A stretch of 64,000 bases of DNA from Methanobacteriota archaeon (GCA_016841665.1 JAENYT010000002.1:142594-206593), one strand, 5' to 3'. Positions 1 through 8,548 are shown, counted from the first letter of the stretch. Numbers and translations: made by a program. The notes: generated from the sequence alone by a model not told the origin.

Positions 1-34
1 CCTAGCGCAGCTGACTCCTTCAGGCCAAATGGTG

Positions 35-147
35 GTGATATCGGCTGCAATGCATGGACCCGGGTCACCGGTGCGACGTTTTCCGGTTTATCTCTGGTGA
101 ATGGGGACAGGGGGAGATTACCTGCATATGAATATAAATATATTTGT
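35..147 (-). repeat. Upstream module, copy 1 of 3
   Basis: This stretch shares ordered blocks with 1932-2048 and 5304-5430: a GATATCGG-CTGC-ATGC block, then a GGTGAATGGGGACAGGGGG block at about 97-115, then an AT-rich TATA-like tract at 130-147. The other two copies lie about 105-112 bp upstream of the start codons of two paralogous minus-strand secreted-protein genes. By analogy this copy would be the promoter region of a third paralogue just left of the window. The sequence blocks are seen; the promoter role is inferred. Confidence 0.6.
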
Positions 148-302
148 TGTGTAATACAACAAATCTCTTAAGAAATTTCCGGTTATTCAATAGTTTGGCA
201 CCATGATCTTCTCCTATTCCCGGGATAATTGGAAACGCGTTCCTGTACCACAATACCGCGGTTACGTTCTATACCAGCGGAAAAATCGATATGTTGTATC
301 GG

Positions 303-347
303 ACAGCAGGCATGGATCCCTCTCATTTCCGAGAGAAGACCTGCTGA
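303..347 (-). terminator. Conserved 3' hairpin downstream of the first propeller gene
   Basis: An outer stem AGCAGG/CCTGCT encloses an inner CTCTC/GAGAG stem. The same arrangement occurs at 2299-2340 downstream of the second paralogue. The stem is kept although bases in between differ. It is likely a 3' end or stability element of the transcripts; no strong U-run directly follows. Confidence 0.4.
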
Positions 348-406
348 ACGTCATCGGAGCCTTTCACGTTTGATTTTCTCTCCCTTTTTTGTTTACGGTA
401 TTCCTC

Positions 407-496
407 CCCCGAATCCGCTACCCTTGATCTTGAGGATCCCCCGCTGTCATAGAGGATGACCCTGAAGCTCTTGATGCTCGGTTCCCCTTCATCCAA
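407..496 (-). pseudogene. Out-of-frame remnant of an SdrD B-like domain
   Basis: In a different minus-strand frame from the gene ending at 489, this segment encodes a peptide with DEGEP, VILYDS and SRSR elements. It lines up with residues 444-475 of the downstream paralogue (DEGEPGIEDVKVILYDSEG), which form the start of its SdrD B/Cna-B-like domain. After about 30 residues the similarity fades. It therefore looks like the decayed stump of domains the left gene lost through a frameshift and deletion. Confidence 0.7.
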
Positions 497-1820
497 GGAG
501 AGCGCGACGGTTATTATTGTCCTCCCGGCTGAGATTGTCCCCTTCACTGATATTGTCTCCTTCGCTGAGATTGTCCCCTTCGCTGATATTGTCTCCTTCG
601 CTAATGTTTTCCACGTCCAGCCTGACCACCCAGGCATCCCAGAAGGGCGGCTGCTCTTTCTGCGTTGCATCGAACACGCCGGCAAACACGTAGGACGTCT
701 CGGAGATGCGGATGATTGATCGGGCAACGTCATCAGACACACCTCCCAGGATACCGTTCCACTCCATCTCGGTGTTCGTGTCCAGTTTGATCAGCCACGC
801 GTCGCTGTTGCCCGATCCGTAGTCCTCGATGCTCCCTGCGATCAGGCGGCCCCCGTCGGGAGTATCCACAGCGGAGTGTGCAGTGGCGTTGACGTCAGCC
901 CCACCGAAGGTTTTCTCCAGCAGTTGGGCTCCGGTGGCATTGAACCGAAGGTACCAGGCGTCAGTGTCGATCCTGTCCTCGTCGGTAATAAAGGTGGTCG
1001 TTCCTACAAAGGCAAAATTCTGCTCATTTTCCTGGAATAGCTCCCATGCCGTGTCGTTTCCTGCCCCGCCGAAGGTCGCATTCCAGAGTTCGAGGCCCTC
1101 GCTGTCCGTCTTCACGACCCAGCCATCCGTTTCTTCGGCCTCGAACGACTCCGTGTAGCCGGCAAACAGGAAATCACCCTCTGTATCTTCGATCACCGAA
1201 TAGGCGGACTCGTTCTGTTCCCCGCCGAAGCGGCCGCTCCACTGCTCGTCTCCGGTGGCATTGATCTTCACCATCAATGCATCGGTGTTTTCGGATGCGT
1301 AGCTCTCGATGCTGCCCACGAAGAGGTACCCGCCGTCGGTGGTCTGGATGATCGAGTTGGCGGTCGCATTCACCTCTGGCCCGCCGAAGGTCTGGTTCAG
1401 CTCCTCCTCGCCTGAGGCGTTGGTTTTTACCACCCATGCATCGGAATGATACTGATCTGCTTCGAGCGGCAGGGCTATGCTGCCCGCAAAAACAATCCCG
1501 CCGTCATTGGCCTGGATGACATCAAATGCCGTGTCATTGAACGCGGATCCATATGTTGTATCTGAGAGAAGGGCTCCCTCTTCTTCATTGAGAAGCACGA
1601 GCCATGCGTCGGCCAATCCGGCACCCTGTGCGTCAGTCTCCCCTGCGAAGATCAGGCTTGCATTCTCCGTTTGAATGATCGAATACGCCGATTCGTTTGT
1701 CTCCACACCGCCGTAGGTGTTGTTCCAGACGATCGAGAGATCGAATGCCGTTGCGGTCCCTGCTCCGAGACACAACAGGGCAAGGGTGATGAAGCATAAC
1801 AGTCGTAATGTTCGTTGCAT
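489..1820 (-). CDS. Secreted seven-repeat propeller-like protein, C-terminally truncated paralogue
   Basis: The 443-residue product has an N-terminal signal peptide (hydrophobic residues about 8-25, ending near TATA-F). Seven repeats of about 54 residues follow, each with YGG/FGG, N.TA.S.I, DGG..FAGS and DAW..K elements, suggesting a seven-bladed beta-propeller exposed outside the cell. The repeats closely match those of the gene at 2388-5198. After the repeats comes a six-residue tandem repeat (EGDN-I/L-S, five copies), then a stop. The paralogue instead continues into SdrD B-like and DUF11-like domains, whose remnant lies out of frame at 407-496. The gene is therefore truncated, although the propeller part is intact and could still be made and secreted. 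The function is unknown; adhesion or carbohydrate binding would only be a guess. Confidence 0.75.
   Translation of the reverse strand: MQRTLRLLCFITLALLCLGAGTATAFDLSIVWNNTYGGVETNESAYSIIQTENASLIFAGETDAQGAGLADAWLVLLNEEEGALLSDTTYGSAFNDTAFDVIQANDGGIVFAGSIALPLEADQYHSDAWVVKTNASGEEELNQTFGGPEVNATANSIIQTTDGGYLFVGSIESYASENTDALMVKINATGDEQWSGRFGGEQNESAYSVIEDTEGDFLFAGYTESFEAEETDGWVVKTDSEGLELWNATFGGAGNDTAWELFQENEQNFAFVGTTTFITDEDRIDTDAWYLRFNATGAQLLEKTFGGADVNATAHSAVDTPDGGRLIAGSIEDYGSGNSDAWLIKLDTNTEMEWNGILGGVSDDVARSIIRISETSYVFAGVFDATQKEQPPFWDAWVVRLDVENISEGDNISEGDNLSEGDNISEGDNLSREDNNNRRALLG
525..613 (-). repeat. Tandem 18-bp repeat encoding EGDN(I/L)S
   Basis: Five near-identical 18-bp units at the 3' end of the truncated propeller gene encode alternating EGDNIS and EGDNLS. 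Such a tract is prone to replication slippage. It sits where this gene diverges from its longer paralogue. Confidence 0.85.
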
Positions 1821-1931
1821 TCCTCAAAATACCTCCTATAATCCGTTCAATCCCTGTTCGCACAGTAAATTGGCAGTCTACGGCGATATCCATGCGCTTA
1901 TGTGTGCAACTAGCTCAATAGCATCTGATTA

Positions 1932-2048
1932 TGGCGATATCCGGGCTGCGATGCGAAGTGTCTGATCGTCTATGCATCGCGATCTCATTGGTTCTGGCGA
2001 ATGGGACTGGAGGACGAGATTACTATTCGAAGATATATATATTTATCT
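1932..2048 (-). promoter_or_regulatory. Upstream module, copy 2, with TATA-like tract
   Basis: This copy contains GGCGATATCCGGGCTGCGATGC, GGCGAATGGGACTGGAGGA and an AT tract (about 2031-2045) that reads as a TATA box on the minus strand. It is about 110-225 bp upstream of the propeller gene starting at 1820, so the transcript would have a long leader. The whole 1821-2387 gap (567 bp) holds this module and the 3' hairpin of the next gene; I see no gene in it. Confidence 0.5.
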
Positions 2049-2298
2049 CAGCATATTTTTGGGTGTGGCAGCTATCTCGGAGGAGGACTGGTTCGTTACT
2101 CCGCTCCTCCCCAATGCCCGGGATAATTGGGGGTGGAGTAGCATAACCTCGATCGGGAAGGAGGCTGCGAAACCATGTGGAGGAATATGGATACTTGAAC
2201 ACCTGCACTATTCATCAGTCAAATTCAAAGGGTGAGGGAATGCTCACGCTACAAACGTATTGTTCCATGCTCGTGAAAAAATCAGTGGAAATTGTCGA

Positions 2299-2340
2299 GC
2301 AGCAGGCATGAAGTCTCTCATTTCTGAGAGAAAATCTGCA
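2299..2340 (-). terminator. Conserved 3' hairpin downstream of the second propeller gene
   Basis: A perfect inner stem TCTCTCA/TGAGAGA with loop TTTC (2314-2331) is flanked by GCAG/CTGC. It lies about 50-90 nt beyond the stop codon of the 936-residue paralogue. It corresponds to the hairpin at 303-347, which supports a shared role at the 3' end of both mRNAs. Confidence 0.45.
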
Positions 2341-2387
2341 GCGGGCATCAAAGACTTCCACATTCGATTTTCTTTCCGTTTTTATGC

Positions 2388-5198
2388 CTACACCATCTCT
2401 CCATTTACCTGATCAACAGCCTCCCCGTTACCATCTCCGGGTGTCTCCTCCTCTTCCGGTGTCATTTCTTCTTCAGGGGTCATCTCCTCTGTCGGGGTTT
2501 CCTCTGCCACCACCCCGGTATAGTAGAACGTCACGCTGTCACTCACCTCATTGCCTTCCGAATCCAATGCGGTTGCTATGGCGTCGATCTGCTGTTCCCC
2601 TTCGAGTGCCTCGATCGAGGTCTCGTATCCCCACGTTTCACCGGCATCGAGGACATCGTTCCCATCATCACCCTCGCCGGTGCCCGAAGCAACGAAGCCG
2701 TCAGCGCTGAGTGCCACATTGGTGAGGGGGACCTCGCCGGTATTCGTGACATAGAAGAACAGTGAAACCGGCCCGCCTGCTGGCACACCCGGCCCTGGCG
2801 GTGCAGGATCAGTTTCGTTTTCAACCTGGACTTGGAGCTCGAGTGCGGCAGCCCCATCCGCGGGCCTCGACTGGTAGTACGCGGTGACACTGGCGGTCAC
2901 CAGGTTGCCCTCGGGATCCTCGGCGGTCACTGTTGCGGTATTGTCACGCAGTCCTGGCATCGCTTCCACGGGATCCAGGTCGCTATAGGCCCACGTCTCA
3001 CCCGGATCGAGGATGCTGTTGCCGTCATCCCCGCTGTTCGGTGCGTCCAGCTCCACCCCCAGATCCTCATCGGTGACCGACACATTCGAAAGTGGTGCAT
3101 CGCCGGCGTTGGTGACGTTCAGGGTGTATTCAATACTGGAGCCCACCTCCACCTCAACCGGTGCGGATGGCTCCTGCCCAAGCTCACCGTTGATCCGTTT
3201 TTCAATCTCGATCATCGCCGCAATTTCCGCGGTGCCATTGTAGTGGCTACGGTCCGAGTCCTTCACCACGACCGTGGAGAAGGTGGCGCTCACCGTGGCG
3301 TTGTTTGCGTACTGCCCCGCTTCGGCGGTGTCGTTTGCCTCGTACACCCACATCTCTCCCGGTTGGAGGATACCATCGGTGTCATCGCCGCTCGCCGGCC
3401 CGCTGACGGCACCGAGTATGTCATCGATCAGGGTGACCTCGAAGAGCGGGATGAGCCCGGTATTGGTGACATTATAGGTCCAGTTCACCGTCGCACCGGC
3501 AGGTATCGACGGGCCGGGCGGGTTGTCGGCATCCGCCCCGTTCGTCGCCTTCTCCACGTCAATCCCGATGGTCGAGGCGTTCACCAGGCCTGCATCCCAT
3601 GTGCGGTCCTTTTCGTTCTCGGCGATATCGATCGGTCCGGCACGTCCGGTGGTGATGGCCGCGTCGCTGTCAAGCGCCGGATCGCCCTGCTTCTCGAGCG
3701 TGAACACATATCCCTCCGGTCGGATGAATCGAAGCGAATAGGTGCCCGGTTTCAGGTTACAGAAGCAGTAGTGCCCCGTCGAATCCGTATACCTCGACCT
3801 GAGCTGGACTCCCTCGCTGTCGTAGAGAATGACTTTGACATCTTCTATGCCGGGTTCTCCTTCATCCTGGATGCCGTTGCCGTTCAGGTCCTCCCAGACA
3901 AAGTCGCCGATCTTGCCCTTGGGAATTGGTTTCGGCACGGGTTTTGGGGGCGTTGGTCCGGGCGCAGGCGAGGGTGCCGGTTCGATCACCTCATCCAGCC
4001 TGACCGCCCAGGCGTCCGGGTAGGGCGGCTGCTCCTCGGGCGTTATATTGAACATGCCGGCGAACACGTAGGACGTCTCGGAGATGCGGATGACCGATCG
4101 GGCGAGATCCTGATACGGGCCTCCCAGTGCCCCGTTCCACTCCTCTTCGCCGCTGGTGTCAAGTTTGATCAGCCACGCGTCGACATTGCCTGACCCGTAG
4201 TCCTCGATGCTCCCCGCGACCAGGCGGCCCCCGTCCGGTGTCTCCACAGCGGAGTGAGCCGTGGCATTGACGTCAGCCCCGCCGTAGGTCTCCTCCCGCA
4301 GGGAGGCTCCCGTGGCATTGAACCGCTGGTACCATGCATCGGTGTCGGTGCGGTTCTCGCCGCTGAAGAAGGTGGTCGTGCCGACAAACGAGAAGTTCTG
4401 GGCATTTTCCTGGAAGACCTCCCGTGCCGTGTCGTTTCCTTCCCCGCCGAAGGTCGCGTTCCAGAGTTCCGTGCCCGTGCTGTTCGTCTTCACGACCCAG
4501 CCATCGGCTTCCTCGGCCTCGAACGACTCTGTGGAGCCGGCAAACAGGAAATTACCCTCTTCATCTTCGATTACCGAATAGGCGGACTCGTTCCGCTCCC
4601 CGCCGAAGCGGCTATTCCACTCCTCTTCGCCGGAGGCATTGGTCTTCACCATCCACGCATCGGTGTTTTCGGATGCATAGCCCTCGATGCTTCCCGCGAA
4701 GAGATACCCGCCGTCGGTGGTCTGGATGATCGAGTATGCCGTCGCATTCACCTCGGGCCCGCCGAAGGTCTGGTTCAGCACCTCCTCTCCTGTGGCGTTG
4801 ATCCCGACGACCCATGCATCAGTGTGATACAGGTCTTCCTCGAGCGGCAGGACTGTGCTTCCTACGAAGACGATGGTACCGTCATCGCTCTGGATTACGT
4901 CAAATGCGGTGTCATTCAGTAGAGTTCCATATGCCGCATCCGAGAGAAGCGTCCCCTCTTCTTCATCGAGCAGCACCAGCCATGCATCCGCAAACCCGGC
5001 GCCTTTTGCGTCCGAATCCCCCGCAAAGATCAGGCTCGCATTCTCTGTTTGAATGATCGAATAGGCCGATTCATTTGTCTCTTCATCGCCGTAGGTGGTG
5101 TTCCAGGCGATCGAGAGATCGAACGCCGCAGCGGTACCCGCTCCGAGGCACATCACCGCGAGGATCATGAGGATAATTCCTCTCGTTGACCGTTGCAT
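2388..5198 (-). CDS. Large secreted protein: seven-repeat propeller, SdrD B-like domain, three DUF11-like domains
   Basis: The product has 936 residues. Residues 1-25 form a signal peptide. Residues 35-400 hold seven repeats of about 54 residues with GG...N.TA.S.I.T.DGG..FAGS...DAW signatures, likely a propeller. Residues 404-428 are a proline-rich linker. Residues 429-540 resemble an SdrD B/Cna-B-type domain (GDFVWEDLNGNGIQDEGEPG). Three DUF11/DUF7507-like modules follow at about 543-655, 660-776 and 786-893, each with GDD...L.PGE.W.Y. The C-terminus is an acidic TPEEE tail with no membrane anchor or visible sorting motif. Many NxS/T sequons suggest N-glycosylation. It is a cell-surface or S-layer-associated protein of unknown ligand. 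The gene at 489 is a shortened tandem copy. Confidence 0.85.
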   Translation of the reverse strand: MQRSTRGIILMILAVMCLGAGTAAAFDLSIAWNTTYGDEETNESAYSIIQTENASLIFAGDSDAKGAGFADAWLVLLDEEEGTLLSDAAYGTLLNDTAFDVIQSDDGTIVFVGSTVLPLEEDLYHTDAWVVGINATGEEVLNQTFGGPEVNATAYSIIQTTDGGYLFAGSIEGYASENTDAWMVKTNASGEEEWNSRFGGERNESAYSVIEDEEGNFLFAGSTESFEAEEADGWVVKTNSTGTELWNATFGGEGNDTAREVFQENAQNFSFVGTTTFFSGENRTDTDAWYQRFNATGASLREETYGGADVNATAHSAVETPDGGRLVAGSIEDYGSGNVDAWLIKLDTSGEEEWNGALGGPYQDLARSVIRISETSYVFAGMFNITPEEQPPYPDAWAVRLDEVIEPAPSPAPGPTPPKPVPKPIPKGKIGDFVWEDLNGNGIQDEGEPGIEDVKVILYDSEGVQLRSRYTDSTGHYCFCNLKPGTYSLRFIRPEGYVFTLEKQGDPALDSDAAITTGRAGPIDIAENEKDRTWDAGLVNASTIGIDVEKATNGADADNPPGPSIPAGATVNWTYNVTNTGLIPLFEVTLIDDILGAVSGPASGDDTDGILQPGEMWVYEANDTAEAGQYANNATVSATFSTVVVKDSDRSHYNGTAEIAAMIEIEKRINGELGQEPSAPVEVEVGSSIEYTLNVTNAGDAPLSNVSVTDEDLGVELDAPNSGDDGNSILDPGETWAYSDLDPVEAMPGLRDNTATVTAEDPEGNLVTASVTAYYQSRPADGAAALELQVQVENETDPAPPGPGVPAGGPVSLFFYVTNTGEVPLTNVALSADGFVASGTGEGDDGNDVLDAGETWGYETSIEALEGEQQIDAIATALDSEGNEVSDSVTFYYTGVVAEETPTEEMTPEEEMTPEEEETPGDGNGEAVDQVNGEMV

Positions 5199-5303
5199 CC
5201 TTGCATCTTCCCCCTGTAAATTTTACAATCCCTTTCGCGCAGCAGGTGTGTGCCCGGTGGCATCGCCGCATCCATGGATACGGCAAGCTCAGAAGTACGG
5301 GCA

Positions 5304-5430
5304 TGGCGATATCGGCCTGCGATGCACGAATGTGATGGATGCTGTGCATCACAGCCTCGTGGTCTCAGGCGAATGGGGACTGGGGGCGTAGTATTAATAT
5401 ACCGGCTTAAATATTTTTGTATTAATATAT
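5304..5430 (-). promoter_or_regulatory. Upstream module, copy 3, with TATA-like tract
   Basis: This copy contains GGCGATATCGGCCTGCGATGC, GGCGAATGGGGACTGGGGG and an AT-rich tract at 5391-5430. It lies 106 bp upstream of the 936-residue gene's start. The 338-bp gap 5199-5536 separates two divergent genes, so the AT tract may also carry the promoter of the DJ-1 gene at 5537. Confidence 0.5.
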
Positions 5431-5536
5431 AATTTGATCAGGAATGCATGATCCCGGAGTGACGTCCTGCCCCCTTCTTCTCTGGTGCCCCGGATAAGAG
5501 CGGTAGAGTTTTTGTACCCTGCATCCACACTGTTGC

Positions 5537-6052
5537 ATGAAACTGCTGCTGGTCATCGCGCCGGAGAACTTCAGGGACGAGGAACTGGAAGTGCCTCGTT
5601 CCGTATTTGACCGCCACGGGATCGCGTACGATATCGCGTCCAACAAGACCGGGACCTGTTCGGGGATGCTGGGCGCAACCGCCGAAGCCACTCTTGCACT
5701 GGACGACGTGGTGCCGGAGGAGTATGTGGGCATTGTGATCGTGGGGGGCATAGGAGCGCAGGACCATCTCTGGGGCAACGCCAGGTTGCAGGACCTGGTC
5801 AGGACCTTCTTTGAATCCGGTTGCGTGGTCGCTGCGATCTGCCTCTCCCCGGTTGTACTCGCAAGGGCCGGAGTGCTCAGGGGGCGGGAGGCGACGGTGT
5901 TTCGGAGTCCTGCCTCCGTGCAGGAAATGGAGAAGGGCGGCGCAGTGCTCGTCGACATTCCGGTGGTTGCCGACATGGACCTGATTACCGCAGCGGGACC
6001 TTCGGTTGCAGAAGCGTTTGCTGAAGAGATCGTGGACAAACTGGTCTGCTGA
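5537..6052 (+). CDS. DJ-1/PfpI family protein
   Basis: The 171-residue product is a single class I glutamine amidotransferase-like domain of the DJ-1/PfpI family. The nucleophile elbow is AAICLSP with Cys102, and the conserved acidic residue is in FRDEEL (about residues 12-17). The GGIGAQDHLW segment forms the oxyanion side. Family members are glyoxalases, deglycases, chaperones or proteases, so the exact activity is open. Length is typical. The glycosyltransferase gene follows after 21 bp, suggesting a shared transcript. Confidence 0.85.
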   Translation: MKLLLVIAPENFRDEELEVPRSVFDRHGIAYDIASNKTGTCSGMLGATAEATLALDDVVPEEYVGIVIVGGIGAQDHLWGNARLQDLVRTFFESGCVVAAICLSPVVLARAGVLRGREATVFRSPASVQEMEKGGAVLVDIPVVADMDLITAAGPSVAEAFAEEIVDKLVC

Positions 6053-6073
6053 ACGTCTGGGTAAGGAGCGTCC

Positions 6074-6781
6074 GTGGCCAGTTGGGATCAGTGCACCATC
6101 GTCGTCCCCGCCTACAATGAAGCGGAGCGTATCGACCGTCTCCTGAAAGATCTGGGAGATTTCAAAGGGTATCTCGTGTTTGTTTGCGATGGGAACGATG
6201 CCACCGCCGAAAAAATCCGCAGGTTCGCCGATCGCCATCCCGGACTCTCTCTTCGCTGCATGGAGTTCGGGCATCGTCTTGGAAAGGGCGGGGGCGTTCT
6301 GGAAGGCATGAAAGCGGCGGACACTCCGTTCGTGGGGTTCATGGATGCCGACGGCTCAACGCCGCTTCAGGAGATGATGAAGCTCTTTGCCCGGCTCGAC
6401 GGGGCGGACGGGGCCATCGGTTCACGCTGGCTGGAAGGCTCGGAGATCGTGATCGCCCAGGGGTGGTGGCGGCGCCTGCAGAGCAGGATGTTCAACACGC
6501 TCGTGAGGGTGCTCTTCGGGCTGCGTTTCCGGGACACCCAGTGCGGGGCGAAAGCGTTTCGCAAAGGTGCCCTCGATGAGGTTCTTCCTTCCATGGTCTC
6601 AAGAGGTTTTGAATTCGATGTGGAACTCCTCTGGCGCCTGCAGAATGCAGGCTGCAGGATCGAGGAGGTGCCCATTCGGTGGATAAACCGGGGCGAGTCG
6701 CGTGTGGGGGGTGCCGATGGCCTTGGCATGTTCATTGCGCTCGTCCGCCTGCGATACGGCCGATCAAGCGTTTCGGGGTAA
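6074..6781 (+). CDS. Family 2 glycosyltransferase, dolichyl-phosphate hexose synthase type
   Basis: The 235-residue protein begins with GTG after a GGAG site. It has the GT-A fold signatures VVPAYNEAERI near the N-terminus, DADGSTPL (the metal-binding DxD region), GSRWLEGS and QCGAKAFRK. The pattern is that of dolichyl-phosphate glucose/mannose synthases (ALG5/AglD-like) without C-terminal membrane helices. It probably loads a sugar from a nucleotide donor onto a polyprenyl phosphate for N-glycosylation at the cytoplasmic membrane face. The sugar cannot be told. The HD-domain gene follows 7 bp after the stop. Confidence 0.8.
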   Translation: MASWDQCTIVVPAYNEAERIDRLLKDLGDFKGYLVFVCDGNDATAEKIRRFADRHPGLSLRCMEFGHRLGKGGGVLEGMKAADTPFVGFMDADGSTPLQEMMKLFARLDGADGAIGSRWLEGSEIVIAQGWWRRLQSRMFNTLVRVLFGLRFRDTQCGAKAFRKGALDEVLPSMVSRGFEFDVELLWRLQNAGCRIEEVPIRWINRGESRVGGADGLGMFIALVRLRYGRSSVSG

Positions 6782-6788
6782 TGCCAGG

Positions 6789-7287
6789 ATGGAAAAACCG
6801 GCAGCAAGATTCAAGGACCACCATTCCCGCGGGGCCTCGACGAACACATCCTGGAGGTCACACGGTTCGCCTGCGCCTACGCCGATCACGTGCCCTCGCC
6901 GGGCCTCGACCGGGACATCAAGCTCGCCGGCGCTCTCCTCCACGACATCGGGAAAACGCTCGGCTTCAAATCTGCCGGTCCCGGATTTTCCAGCACCCCC
7001 GAGTACAGCCTGATAGGCCAGATCTCGCCCGGGCTTGCCCAGCTCTCCGCCTACCGCGGCGCACTCCCCCTTGAGTGCCACCTCAACCTCGTGTACATTA
7101 TCCAGTCGCACCACGGCCCCCACGGGCAGATCCTCCCCCATACCGCAGAGGCGTGGGCAATCCACTCTGCCGACTTGGCGAGCGCCCGGCTGCGCATGGA
7201 GGCGACGATGTGCAGAAGTGCAGTCCGGGTGAGATGCCGAAAAAAGGGGCGAGAACCGGGATTCCGGTATACCGGTTCCCGGAGTAA
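6789..7287 (+). pseudogene. HD-domain phosphohydrolase, frameshifted
   Basis: An ATG at 6789 opens MEKPAARFKDHHSR. The HD core continues one frame over: LDEHILEV, LLHDIGK, SHHGPHG and HSADLASARL, with the expected H...HD...H...D metal ligands. One extra G in the run at 6831-6834 would join them as HHSRGGLDEH, as in YhaM-type HD proteins. Near 7200-7215 a second shift of the same sense would switch to the frame ending GIPVYRFPE at 7287. Read without the second shift, the frame runs about 390 bp into hisD on the opposite strand, which is implausible. Either this is a recent pseudogene or both shifts are assembly errors. Confidence 0.65.
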
Positions 7288-7301
7288 TCTGTTACTCCGG
7301 G
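7278..7301. terminator. Perfect palindrome spanning two convergent stop codons
   Basis: CCCGGAGTAA and TTACTCCGGG form a 10-bp perfect stem around a TCTG loop. The left arm carries the TAA of the HD-domain gene (7285-7287). The right arm carries the TAA of hisD (complement of 7292-7294). Because of the symmetry both proteins end in Pro-Glu. It could act as a bidirectional transcription end. Confidence 0.7.
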
Positions 7302-8548
7302 TAATTGCGTCTGATGCGCACCGATTCGGCATGGGCGTGCAGCCCCTCCGCTTCGGCGAGCGCCTCGACCACATCGCCGATGGCCTCAAGCCCGGTTCTG
7401 TCGATGATCTGGACGGTCGATGTTTTGCAGAAGTGGCGCACATCAAGCCCCGAGTAGAGCGCGGCGTAGCCGGCGGTGGGAAGGACGTGGTTGGTCCCCG
7501 ATGCATAGTCGCCGCAGGCCACCGGCGCGAACGGGCCGACGAAGATCGATCCCGCATTGCGCACCCTGGTCAGGACGCCGAGGGTCTCTGCCACCTGAAT
7601 GGAGAGGTGTTCGGGGGCGATGCGGTCGATCGCCTCCACGCCGGCGTCGAGATCGTCCACGACAACATATCCTGAATTGCCCAGCGCCTGGTCGATGATC
7701 TCCCTTCTTGGTGCACCTTCGCTGAGCCTTGCTACCTCGCCTCCCACCGCCGCGGCGAGATCGGCGTCGGTGGTGACCAGGACGCAGGCGGCATGGGGGT
7801 CATGTTCCGCCTGGGCGAGAATGTCCGCGGCGATAAAGGTGGGGTTGGCGCTCTTGTCGGCGATAATGCCGATCTCGCTCGGCCCTGCCGGGAAATCGAT
7901 CTCCGCATGGTCACGCAGGAGCATCTTTGCGGCCGTGACATAGACGTTTCCCGGACCTACGATCTTCTGCACGCGGGCGATGCTCTCCGTGCCCAGCGCC
8001 ATGGCGGCGATCGCCTGTGCACCGCCCACCCGGTAGATCTCGTCGACGCCGGCGATGTCAAGGGCGAGGATGGTGAGGGGGTGTATGGGCGGCGGGGAAC
8101 AGCAGCAGATTTCGGCGACGCCGGCCACACGCGCGGGAACGGCGGTCATCAGTGCGGTCGAGGGGTACGCTGCACGCCCTCCCGGAACATAGCACCCGAT
8201 CCGGTGCAGGGGGGTGGTCTTCACCCCGAGGGTGATGCCCGGCTCCACCTCCTGCAGCCAGAGATCGTCCGGCTTCTGCAGCTCGTGGAACCGGGTGATG
8301 CGGGCCTCCGCCTCGATGAGGCTCTCGGTGAGGCGGTAATCGACATCCTCGAATGCCTGCTCGCGCTCTTCTTCGGTGACCCGGAGTTGATCGAGGTCGA
8401 TGCCGTCAAACTCCCTGGTGTAGGCGAACAGTGCCGCGTCGCCCTCCCTGCCTATCCTGCCGATGATCTCCTCCACGGCAGGCCGTACTTCATCGAGGCT
8501 CGACCGCCGGGTGGCTGTCCAGTCATCGATCTCCAGCGCCTTCCACAT
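7292..8548 (-). CDS. hisD: Histidinol dehydrogenase
   Basis: Oxidises L-histidinol to L-histidine in two NAD-dependent steps, the last of histidine synthesis. The ATG at 8548 gives 418 residues, the family length; the open frame runs further upstream but that part is unlike HisD and overlaps the tungstate gene. Visible motifs are PGGRAAYPSTALMTAVPA, GPGNVYVTAAK, GPSEIGIIAD, AQAEHD (Gln and His zinc ligands), PEHLSIQ (catalytic Glu-His) and the C-terminal CGDYASGTNHVLPT. It is monocistronic here and converges on the HD gene, sharing a palindromic end with it. Confidence 0.95.
   Translation of the reverse strand: MWKALEIDDWTATRRSSLDEVRPAVEEIIGRIGREGDAALFAYTREFDGIDLDQLRVTEEEREQAFEDVDYRLTESLIEAEARITRFHELQKPDDLWLQEVEPGITLGVKTTPLHRIGCYVPGGRAAYPSTALMTAVPARVAGVAEICCCSPPPIHPLTILALDIAGVDEIYRVGGAQAIAAMALGTESIARVQKIVGPGNVYVTAAKMLLRDHAEIDFPAGPSEIGIIADKSANPTFIAADILAQAEHDPHAACVLVTTDADLAAAVGGEVARLSEGAPRREIIDQALGNSGYVVVDDLDAGVEAIDRIAPEHLSIQVAETLGVLTRVRNAGSIFVGPFAPVACGDYASGTNHVLPTAGYAALYSGLDVRHFCKTSTVQIIDRTGLEAIGDVVEALAEAEGLHAHAESVRIRRNYPE

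Noticed and set aside
2832..4193. 453-residue plus-strand open frame
   Set aside because: It lies wholly antisense to the 936-residue secreted protein, has low-complexity His/Arg/Gly composition and no recognisable domain; a shadow of a repetitive gene.
7293..7675. Continuation of the HD-domain frame into hisD
   Set aside because: It would be antisense to conserved HisD sequence; the alternative frame ends neatly at the shared palindrome.
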